DNA from: Methanomassiliicoccales archaeon
GTDB lineage: Archaea; Thermoplasmatota; Thermoplasmata; Methanomassiliicoccales; JACIVX01
Assembly: GCA_028679985.1 (NCBI GenBank)
Contig: JAJRAH010000134.1
Span: 1-5,129 of the forward strand
Direction of reading: 5' to 3'
DNA: 5,129 nt
Under the pieces are notes generated by a model, which was given only the letters and a program-made list of their open reading frames with translations, searched no databases and was not told the origin of the DNA. The translations under genes were made by a program, and so were the position numbers. Positions 1-5,129 of this stretch are shown here, one piece after another; position 1 is the first letter of the stretch, and every line of letters begins with the position of its first letter.

Positions 1-24
1 TACGGGTCCCAAGGTAGTATCCTG

Positions 25-630
25 ATGGTGCGAAACCGTAGACCGCCCCATCACTCAAACGGAAGTGCCTTCGTGAACATTTCTGGCGACTACCGCTACA
101 TGGGTGAGGGGCATTACGAGAGCGTTGAGGCGGAGATACAAGGCATCCCTGTATATCCTCAAGTGAAGGAATCACTGGACGCCTATGTCGTTCCTCTATG
201 CATGGAAAGGGCCAAGATGGCTGGCATCGACATTCCTGAGTATTACATTTCGAACGGGTACTTCGACCCTCCGGCCATAGTCTATCCCATCAACCCGTTC
301 ATGAGGAAGCACAGCATCGTCTACAAGGAGGGGCACGTCAAGACGATCGGCAAGTCTCTCACCAGGAACTACAAGTATCCGATCTGCGTCCAGAAGATAG
401 AGGGAGATGCGTCGATTCGAGAGTTCAAGTGCGTCATGGGCACAAGCTCTACTGAGGAGTTTGATCCCATTGCCTCAGAGGTCTGGAACCTGTTTCACTT
501 GCCGATGTGCAAAGTGAGGGTGATCGAGAATGGCAAGGTCCTCCTGAGCGCCGTGGAACCTTTGCCGCTGCACCAGCTCAGACCCAAGGAGCTCAAACTT
601 CTGAGGAAGGCGAACGAATGGCAGATATAG
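25..630 (+). CDS. Stand-alone RLAN (RimK-like ATP-grasp N-terminal) domain protein
   Basis: This 201-residue protein resembles the RLAN domain that precedes the ATP-grasp in one subgroup of RimK-like ligases. The clearest signature is residues 17-43 (VNISGDYRYMGEGHYES followed by an AEIQG-IPVYP segment), which matches the family's VN-x-YRY-x-GYY-SL-AEA-G-x-P pattern. No catalytic motif, signal peptide or membrane segment is visible, so it is probably a cytosolic partner or substrate-recognition module for the ligase encoded next. The C-terminal part (residues 155-190) is the domain's usual beta-rich tail. The ATG at 25 has an AGGT at 12-15 as a weak ribosome-binding site. The frame stays open to base 1, so a start before the window cannot be excluded. 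The last 13 nt overlap the ATP-grasp gene. What the domain does biochemically is unknown; assignment is by pattern recall, without a profile search. Confidence 0.8.
   Translation: MVRNRRPPHHSNGSAFVNISGDYRYMGEGHYESVEAEIQGIPVYPQVKESLDAYVVPLCMERAKMAGIDIPEYYISNGYFDPPAIVYPINPFMRKHSIVYKEGHVKTIGKSLTRNYKYPICVQKIEGDASIREFKCVMGTSSTEEFDPIASEVWNLFHLPMCKVRVIENGKVLLSAVEPLPLHQLRPKELKLLRKANEWQI
603..610 (+). promoter_or_regulatory. Shine-Dalgarno site for the ATP-grasp gene
   Basis: GAGGAAGG lies inside the end of the RLAN gene, 7 nt before the ATG at 618. It decides the start of the ligase: the same frame is open back to a GTG at 507, but the product of 507-617 is low-complexity and unlike the family. Its position suggests translational coupling of the two genes. 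Confidence 0.7.
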
Positions 631-1493
631 CGTGCTTTGTCGAGCGCTATACGATAAACAAGGCCGAGGAGCTCAACGCGCTCACGAACTTCAAGATCGC
701 GGCTATGAACATGGGTCACCAGTTCGAATACATGTTCCGGTCGGATATCGGGAGAATACCCGATTTCGATGCCCTGTTCATCCGGTCCACGACGGATCCT
801 ATGAACGCCTGCTATGTGGCGTCGAGAATGGCCGAGTTGAACGGACTCAGAGTGATAGATGATCCGGACTCGATAATCATCTGCTGCGACAAGATCAACA
901 TGTACCTCAGGCTGATGCGAGCCGGTCTGCCCATTCCTGAAACTAGATTCCTCGGCAAGAGGGAGATGGACAGGAAGACGGTTCTGAACCTTTTCGAAGA
1001 TCTCGGCTCGCCCATCGTCCTCAAGGCGCCGTTCAGCAGCTTCTCCACTTACGTGGAGAAAGTGGACGACATTCACGCATTCTACGAGACCGCCCGGCGG
1101 TACTTCAGGAGGACCAGCGAGATCGTCGCGCAGCAGTTCGTGCCTTCCAATTTCGATTGGAGGGTGACGACTCTGAACGGCGAGGTGCTGTTCGTCTGCA
1201 AGTATGTCATGCCGGCCCACAGCTGGAAGATTCAGCACAGGGAAAACGGGCATGTGATGTGGGCGAAGATCGAAGCGATGGATCTGAGGAATGTGGACCC
1301 CAAGCTCGTCGAGATCGGCTTGGCGGCGGCCAAGGCCGTTGGTGACGGCCTTTACGGTGTCGACATCAAACAGGTCAACGGGCACTATCTTGTCATCGAG
1401 GTCAACGACAATCCGAACATCGATGCCGGGGGAGAGGACGCCAAGAACCCCGAAGTCTACGAGCGAATCGTGAGGCATCTGGCCGGTGAGTAG
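618..1493 (+). CDS. RimK-like ATP-grasp ligase (catalytic half of a split RLAN/ATP-grasp pair)
   Basis: This 291-residue ATP-grasp enzyme should activate a carboxylate as acyl phosphate and join it to an amine, making an amide or peptide bond; its substrates are unknown. Residues 1-80 form the pre-ATP-grasp part, including FDALFIRSTTD (50-60), a hallmark of the RLAN-associated RimK group. VIDDPDSI (79-86) with C90, D91 and K92 follows. K136 in IVLKAP is the likely nucleotide-binding lysine. FDWRV (179-183) is the conserved mid-domain segment. GVDIK (247-251) and EVNDNPN (261-267) supply the acidic and Asn residues that bind Mg-ATP, so the active site looks intact. It overlaps the RLAN gene by 13 nt and precedes a GNAT gene by 4 nt, implying one operon. 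RimK proper (ribosomal protein S6 or F420 ligation) is a less likely alternative, given the RLAN neighbour. Confidence 0.88.
   Translation: MADIACFVERYTINKAEELNALTNFKIAAMNMGHQFEYMFRSDIGRIPDFDALFIRSTTDPMNACYVASRMAELNGLRVIDDPDSIIICCDKINMYLRLMRAGLPIPETRFLGKREMDRKTVLNLFEDLGSPIVLKAPFSSFSTYVEKVDDIHAFYETARRYFRRTSEIVAQQFVPSNFDWRVTTLNGEVLFVCKYVMPAHSWKIQHRENGHVMWAKIEAMDLRNVDPKLVEIGLAAAKAVGDGLYGVDIKQVNGHYLVIEVNDNPNIDAGGEDAKNPEVYERIVRHLAGE
1485..1490 (+). promoter_or_regulatory. Shine-Dalgarno site for the GNAT gene
   Basis: GGTGAG matches the GGTGA core of archaeal ribosome-binding sites and lies at the very end of the ligase gene, 7 nt before the ATG at 1498. It also contains a GTG (1486) in the same frame, which would be a competing start. 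I prefer 1498 because this motif then serves as the ribosome-binding site. Confidence 0.6.
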
Positions 1494-1497
1494 ATCG

Positions 1498-1932
1498 ATG
1501 ATGAGGCCGGCACGCGTTTCCGATTTGAATTCTCTGGCGCTGCTCGAGGAGGAAGCCTTTCCTGAGGACGCGTTCTCCCGGACGAGGTTGAAGCATTTGA
1601 TCGAGCATGCGAAGTCCTTCACTCTCGTCTGCGATCAAAACGGAGTCTGCGGCTACGTCATGCTCCTGTTTCGTGACGACACGGATGCGGCCCGAGTGTA
1701 CTCGATATGTGTGGACAAGAGGCGCAGGAACAGAGGGGTCGGGAAGGCACTCATGGCCTCCGCCGAGAGCATCGCCATTGAGCGAGGGTGCAGGCGCTTG
1801 ACTCTTGAGGTCAGGGAGAGAAGTCGTGCGGCGGTGAGATTTTACAGCAAACTCGGCTTTTCTGTCGTCAAGAATCTTGCCGACTATTACAGTCCGGGAG
1901 CGAACGGGCTCAGAATGATGAAGTGTATCTGA
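1498..1932 (+). CDS. RimI-like GNAT family N-acetyltransferase
   Basis: This 144-residue GNAT protein should transfer an acyl group, usually acetyl from acetyl-CoA, to an amine. The N-terminal MRPARVSDL is the usual beta-1 entry. Residues 65-85 (ARVYSICVDKRRRNRGVGKAL) are motif A, with the RNRGVG pyrophosphate-binding loop at 77-82. LEVRERSRAAVRFYSKLGF (103-121) is motif B, with the general-acid tyrosine candidate Y116. YYSPGANGLRM (130-140) closes the fold. The whole pattern, including the ARxYSI and final YY-x-x-G-A-x-LRM segments, resembles the GNAT half of bacterial GNAT/C39-peptidase proteins found beside RLAN-ATP-grasp genes, but no peptidase domain is present here. It starts 4 nt after the ligase stop, so it is probably co-transcribed and acts on the ligase product or a shared substrate. 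Ribosomal or general N-terminal acetylation (RimI/ArdI-like) is the alternative. Other possible starts are GTG 1486 and ATG 1501. Confidence 0.85.
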   Translation: MMRPARVSDLNSLALLEEEAFPEDAFSRTRLKHLIEHAKSFTLVCDQNGVCGYVMLLFRDDTDAARVYSICVDKRRRNRGVGKALMASAESIAIERGCRRLTLEVRERSRAAVRFYSKLGFSVVKNLADYYSPGANGLRMMKCI

Positions 1933-1970
1933 TCCGCCCATTTCCTTCGTGAGCAAAGGACTCATTTGGC

Positions 1971-4166
1971 TTATCTGTACGATCCCAGTTCTTCCCAACC
2001 GGCGCGAGCCTTCTCCAGGACCTTGCCTATGTTCTCGTACTGCTTCACGACCTCTTTGTCGACGGACGGCTTGGCGTTCTTGAGTGCGGCTTCGAAGTGT
2101 CTAGCCTCGACGATCTCCGCGTTCCGGTCTTCTCTAAGCGCCATCATGGCAGCCTCTCTGCACAGGTTCTCGATATCGGCGCCGACGAACCCATCAGTCT
2201 TCGACACAAGGTAGTCAATATCGACGTTCTTCAGCGGCATCGAACGAGCATGGATCCTCAGTATCGCGGTTCTCGCCGAGCTGTCAGGGATCGGCGTGAG
2301 GATGAGCCTGTCGAACCTCCCCGGTCTGAGAAGGGCAGGGTCCACTATGTCCGGTCTGTTCGTCGCCGCGATGACAGTCACACCGTCGAGGCTTTCCAAG
2401 CCATCCATCGAGGTGAGCAACTGGTTCACCACTCTCTCCGTCACGTTCGTGTCCGATCCGGTCCCTCTTCTAGGGGCGATGGCGTCTAGCTCGTCGAGGA
2501 ACACGATCGCTGGCGCCACCTGTTTCGCCTTCTTGAACATCTGGCGTATCGCCTTCTCGCTCTCCCCGACCCACTTACTCATTATCTCGGGTCCCTTGAT
2601 CGAGATGAAGTTCGCCTTGGACTCGTTCGCTACTGCCTTGGCAATCAGGGTCTTCCCCGTGCCAGGAGGTCCGTAGAGGAGCACACCCTTTGCGGGTCTG
2701 ATACCCATCCGCTTGAACGAATCCTGGCTTTCGATCGGCATCTCGACCATCTCCCTCAGCTGCGTTTTCACCTGTTCCAGACCTCCGACGTCCTCCCAGG
2801 TGACTCTCGGTATCTCGACGAGGACCTCTCTCATGGCGCTGGGCTCGACTTCCTTCAGCGCTTCGTCGAAGTCGTTCGCCAATACTCTCACCTTCTCGAG
2901 GATCTCAGAGGGAATGGGCTTGTCAAGCTCGAGCTCCGGTACCAACCGTCCGAGGCACTTCATAGCCGCCTCTCTTGCCAGTGCTGCCAGATCCGCGCCT
3001 ACGAAGCCGTGCGAGACGTTCGCGTACTTGTCCAGGTCCACGTCCTCCGCCAGCGGCATGCCTCTGGTGTGGATCTGAAGTATCTCCTTCCTGCCCTCGC
3101 GGGTCGGCACTCCTATCTCGATCTCCCTGTCAAATCTTCCAGGCCTTCTCAAGGCTGGGTCGATCGAATCCTCTCTGTTTGTAGCGGCAATGACTATTAC
3201 CTGCCCTCTCCCTCCCAGACCGTCCATAAGCGTGAGAAGCTGGGCGACCACTCTCCTCTCCACCTCGCCCTGCACATCCTCTCTCTTCGGCGCAATGGAG
3301 TCGAGTTCGTCGATGAAGAGTATCGAGGGGGAGTTCTTCTCCGCCTCCTCGAACTTCTCCCTCAACTTCTGTTCGCTCTGGCCGTAGTATTTTGACATTA
3401 TCTCGGGACCCTGGATGGCGTAGAAGTTGGCGCCTGCCTCGTTCGCTACTGCCTTGGCAATCAGGGTCTTCCCCGTGCCAGGAGGTCCGTAAAGCAGCAC
3501 GCCTCTCGGCGGGTCGATGCCGAGCCTGTCGAACAGTTCGGGGTGCTTGAGCGGCAGCTCGATCATCTCCCTCACGCGCTGGAGCTCCTCCTCCAATCCC
3601 CCAACGTCATCATATGTGACCGAAGGCGCGACGAGCTCCGCCGTTTCCATCGGCTCGGTCTTGACACTGAGTTCTGTGTGATCGCCAACGACGACAACTC
3701 CGTTCGGAGTCGTGTTCACGACGACGAATGGAAGGAATCCTCCCATCAGTGCGATGTTCGGTATGATTATCTCGTCTCCCTTCACGAGGGGCCTGTTGAT
3801 GAGTCCCTTCCTGAAGAGATCCTCGACACCCTGACCGAACCTCACTCTCTTTCCCTGCGGGATCTTCGGGGCGACGAGGACCTTCGATGCCGGCTGCGAG
3901 TCCGCCTTCGTGACCGTCACCTTCTCTCCTATCGAGACGCCGGCGTTGGATCTTATCATTCCGTCCATTCGGACGATGCCCTTCCCCTCGTCCTCCTGGG
4001 CGGATCGAAAGACTTTCGCTGCGGTGTTCCTCTTGCCAACGATCTCAATGACGTCACCGACCTCGACGCCTAGGTCCTTCCTGGTCTTGGAGTCGATCCT
4101 TGCCCGGCCCAGGCCGACCTCGGACTGGTGATGAGCGCGCGCGACGCGGAGGGTTACTGATTCCAC
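1971..4166 (-). CDS. cdc48: Cdc48/VAT (p97-like) double AAA+ ATPase
   Basis: This 731-residue hexameric unfoldase extracts and unfolds proteins, and in archaea can feed them to the 20S proteasome. Order of parts: N-terminal double-psi barrel (about 1-90), second N-subdomain (about 95-170), D1 (about 185-430), D2 (about 455-700) and a short C-terminal helix. D1 has Walker A GPPGTGKT 227-234, Walker B ILFIDELD 282-289, arginine fingers R341 and R344, and pore loop KYYG 259-262. D2 has Walker A 499-506, Walker B IVFLDELD 554-561, arginine fingers R614 and R617, and pore loop KWVG 531-534. Both modules should hydrolyse ATP. Length is normal for archaeal Cdc48. The GTG at 4166 is chosen because VESVTLRVARA aligns with the usual family start and GGGGAGAGG lies just upstream; a GTG at 4202 would add 12 residues. 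The tail ends in SYR, close to but not a perfect HbYX proteasome-docking motif. Confidence 0.97.
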   Translation of the reverse strand: MESVTLRVARAHHQSEVGLGRARIDSKTRKDLGVEVGDVIEIVGKRNTAAKVFRSAQEDEGKGIVRMDGMIRSNAGVSIGEKVTVTKADSQPASKVLVAPKIPQGKRVRFGQGVEDLFRKGLINRPLVKGDEIIIPNIALMGGFLPFVVVNTTPNGVVVVGDHTELSVKTEPMETAELVAPSVTYDDVGGLEEELQRVREMIELPLKHPELFDRLGIDPPRGVLLYGPPGTGKTLIAKAVANEAGANFYAIQGPEIMSKYYGQSEQKLREKFEEAEKNSPSILFIDELDSIAPKREDVQGEVERRVVAQLLTLMDGLGGRGQVIVIAATNREDSIDPALRRPGRFDREIEIGVPTREGRKEILQIHTRGMPLAEDVDLDKYANVSHGFVGADLAALAREAAMKCLGRLVPELELDKPIPSEILEKVRVLANDFDEALKEVEPSAMREVLVEIPRVTWEDVGGLEQVKTQLREMVEMPIESQDSFKRMGIRPAKGVLLYGPPGTGKTLIAKAVANESKANFISIKGPEIMSKWVGESEKAIRQMFKKAKQVAPAIVFLDELDAIAPRRGTGSDTNVTERVVNQLLTSMDGLESLDGVTVIAATNRPDIVDPALLRPGRFDRLILTPIPDSSARTAILRIHARSMPLKNVDIDYLVSKTDGFVGADIENLCREAAMMALREDRNAEIVEARHFEAALKNAKPSVDKEVVKQYENIGKVLEKARAGWEELGSYR
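2622..2675 (-). repeat. 54-bp exact direct repeat, copy in cdc48 D2 Walker A
   Basis: Identical base for base to 3438-3491, and both copies lie in the same reading frame. It encodes YGPPGTGKTLIAKAVANE, the Walker A loop and following helix of D2. All 18 codons match, including 11 fourfold-degenerate third positions, and glycine is written in three different ways (GGA, GGC, GGG) in the same order in both copies. Confidence 0.95.
3438..3491 (-). repeat. 54-bp exact direct repeat, copy in cdc48 D1 Walker A
   Basis: Partner of 2622-2675, offset by 816 bp, encoding the same 18 residues in D1. The match breaks immediately on both sides. Of the four preceding codons (Gly-Val-Leu-Leu in both domains) three use different synonymous codons, so the identity is a local tract and not a general property of the gene. 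Confidence 0.95.
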
Positions 4167-4169
4167 TAT

Positions 4170-4178
4170 CCTCTCCCC
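4170..4178 (-). promoter_or_regulatory. Shine-Dalgarno site supporting the cdc48 GTG start at 4166
   Basis: On the minus strand GGGGAGAGG is followed by ATA and then GTG. The GGGGAG part sits 6 nt from the start codon. It would lie inside the coding region if translation began at 4202. Confidence 0.5.
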
Positions 4179-4202
4179 GTCTGCAAAACGACGAGTTCTC
4201 AC

Positions 4203-4214
4203 TTAAATCTTTTG
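4203..4214 (-). promoter_or_regulatory. Candidate BRE/TATA promoter of cdc48
   Basis: The minus strand reads CAAAAG (BRE-like, 4214-4209) followed by ATTTAA (TATA-like, 4208-4203). Standard archaeal spacing of about 25-27 nt from the box centre puts transcription start near 4179, just before the Shine-Dalgarno and about 13 nt before the GTG at 4166. This fits the shorter gene start and would leave the 4202 start outside the transcript. Judged by eye only. Confidence 0.4.
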
Positions 4215-4275
4215 AATTGCTGGCCGCTCGCGTCTAGGATTCGGATCTCCATTGACCATGAGGGCGAGGATTCTC

Positions 4276-4288
4276 CGAAGGGTTAATC
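4276..4288 (+). promoter_or_regulatory. Candidate BRE/TATA promoter of the DUF89 gene
   Basis: CGAAGGG, a purine-rich BRE-like stretch, runs into TTAATC at 4283-4288. The box centre is about 27 nt before the ATG at 4313, the spacing expected when transcription begins at or next to the start codon. There is no convincing Shine-Dalgarno (only a weak GGTTGAG at 4300-4306), so the transcript may be leaderless. The element is a poor match to a strong TATA box. Confidence 0.35.
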
Positions 4289-4312
4289 TCTCACGAGTCG
4301 GTTGAGCGCCAT

Positions 4313-5129
4313 ATGCAGATGGACGCCGAATGCATCCCTTGCCTTCTTGGGAGAGTCCTCTTCGAGACGAATCTCTGTGCCCCTGAGAAGAAGGTCGAGG
4401 TGATGAGGGCGTGCGTCAAGGTGCTTTCCGGGAGGTACCGTCCCGGAGTGAACTCCGCTGTCACGGCGACAGCCGTGCATCGCAAGGCCTACGGCTTGCT
4501 GGCTTGCAAAGACCCCTACGCCGATCTGAAGAAGCGGAGCAACGAGGTGGCCGAGAGGATATTCGTCAAGGCAAGGCACTTCGTTGAGCGCTCCAAAGAT
4601 CCGCTCGAGGCCGCATCGTTGGTCGCGATAGCTGGCAACGTTCTTGATTTCGGGATTGGCGCAGCACTTTCGAATCCGGAGAGGCTCGCGGACGAGTTCG
4701 ACACGCTCATCGGTCAGGGACTTGCAGTAAACGATGTTCCTCGGATGAGGGAGATACTTGAGAAGGCCGAGAACGTCGTGTTCCTGCTCGACAATTGCGG
4801 TGAGATCGTCTTCGACAGACTGCTCGTTGCGGAACTGAAGTGGTTCGGAGTGAGGGTCGTAGGTGTCGTCAAAGGCAAACCCATATTGACCGATGCCACC
4901 AGGGAAGACGCTCGTTCGACTGGCATCGACAAGATGTTCGACGAGGTCCTCACGACAGGATCGTTCGCGATCGGCATCGATCTCGGGCGCATCGGGAGAC
5001 GACTGAGGAAGGAGTTCAAGGAAGCAGATCTAGTCATCTCCAAAGGAATGGCGAATTTCGAGTCATTGTCTGACGAGGACATCCGTCCGATTGCCTATCT
5101 TCTCAGAGCCAAATGCCTCCCCGTCGCCA
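4313..5129 (+). CDS. DUF89/ARMT1-like metal-dependent damage-control phosphatase, 3' end cut by window
   Basis: The 272 visible residues cover nearly all of a DUF89 (COG1578-type) protein; about 15-20 C-terminal residues are probably missing. The family removes phosphate from harmful or surplus phosphometabolites with Mn, Co or Ni; the substrate here is not known. Visible signatures are the N-terminal CxxC in ECIPCLLGR (C7, C10) typical of the stand-alone prokaryotic subfamily, DPYADLKKRSNE (67-78), AGNVLDFGIG (107-116), DNCGEIVFDRLL (160-171) with metal ligands D160 and N161, VVKGKPILTDAT (185-196) with D194 as third ligand, and VISKGMANFESL (241-252). The closing LLRAKCLPVA is also typical. 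The start is ATG 4313; ATG 4319 is a minor alternative. It is transcribed away from cdc48 and has its own probable promoter. The match to the family is strong; only the physiological role is uncertain. Confidence 0.92.
   Translation, partial: MQMDAECIPCLLGRVLFETNLCAPEKKVEVMRACVKVLSGRYRPGVNSAVTATAVHRKAYGLLACKDPYADLKKRSNEVAERIFVKARHFVERSKDPLEAASLVAIAGNVLDFGIGAALSNPERLADEFDTLIGQGLAVNDVPRMREILEKAENVVFLLDNCGEIVFDRLLVAELKWFGVRVVGVVKGKPILTDATREDARSTGIDKMFDEVLTTGSFAIGIDLGRIGRRLRKEFKEADLVISKGMANFESLSDEDIRPIAYLLRAKCLPVA

Larger units (their letters stand above)
4203..4312. other. Divergent intergenic region between cdc48 and the DUF89 gene
   Basis: This 110-nt stretch (146 nt if counted from the cdc48 start at 4166) has no coding potential on either strand. 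It holds the two candidate core promoters and, between them, a direct repeat AGGATTC at 4236-4242 and 4267-4273 (31 bp apart) and an inverted pair TTCGGA (4240-4245) and TCCGAA (4274-4279). These could be regulator-binding half-sites but are short. Confidence 0.5.

Noticed and set aside
507..617. N-terminal extension of the ATP-grasp protein from a GTG at 507.
   Set aside because: The 37 extra residues are Gln/Glu/Arg/Gly-rich and unlike the family, they lie wholly inside the RLAN gene, and a good Shine-Dalgarno precedes ATG 618.
495..1622. 375-codon open frame on the minus strand, longer than the sense genes it covers.
   Set aside because: It lies antisense to the ligase and parts of both neighbours, whose products match known families. 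Its own product has no recognisable domain and it crosses several gene boundaries. Long antisense frames are expected from the G/C-rich third positions.
1933..1970. Possible bidirectional terminator hairpin in the convergent gap (TCCTT at 1943-1947 with AAGGA at 1956-1960).
   Set aside because: Only a 5-bp stem with an 8-nt loop, and no T-rich run on either strand. Termination probably happens somewhere here, but the sequence does not show a clear signal.
3543..4073. 176-codon plus-strand frame inside cdc48.
   Set aside because: Antisense to the conserved N-domain and early D1 of Cdc48; composition is the shadow of the real gene and no family pattern is seen.
4796..4808. Cys in the DNCGE metal-site motif of the DUF89 protein considered as an unusual substitution for DNAGE.
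   Set aside because: Both forms are, to my recollection, common in the prokaryotic subfamily, and the metal ligands Asp and Asn are unchanged.

Overview
The window looks archaeal. It carries a full-length Cdc48/VAT-type double AAA+ ATPase, ribosome-binding sites of the GGTGA/GAGG type, candidate BRE/TATA elements, and frequent AGG (Arg) and ATA (Ile) codons at moderately high GC. Thermoplasmatota or a related euryarchaeal lineage is my guess from the Cdc48 N-domain; it is not shown by the sequence. No tRNA, rRNA, CRISPR array, insertion sequence or other mobile element was seen. Coding density is about 95 percent.

Left part (1-1932, + strand): three tightly packed genes. The first encodes a stand-alone RLAN domain (the 'RimK-like ATP-grasp N-terminal' domain). 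The second encodes a RimK-like ATP-grasp ligase and overlaps the first by 13 nt. The third encodes a RimI-like GNAT acetyltransferase that starts 4 nt after the ligase stop. In bacteria RLAN and ATP-grasp are normally one polypeptide, next to a GNAT protein that often carries a C39-like peptidase domain. Here the ligase is split into two genes and the GNAT has no peptidase. The set is best read as an uncharacterised amide/peptide-bond-forming, acyl-modifying pathway, and it is the least understood part of the window.

Middle (1971-4166, - strand): a complete Cdc48 ATPase gene, convergent with the GNAT gene across a 38-nt gap. Both AAA modules look catalytically intact. The Walker A regions of D1 and D2 share an exact 54-bp stretch although their surroundings have diverged, which suggests intragenic gene conversion. 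A GTG start at 4166 fits the family N-terminus, the Shine-Dalgarno site and the probable promoter better than the longer GTG start at 4202.

Right part (4313-5129, + strand): a DUF89/ARMT1-like metal-dependent damage-control phosphatase gene, divergent from cdc48 and cut off by the window end. The intergenic region holds a plausible core promoter for each direction. The phosphatase promoter is spaced for a leaderless transcript.
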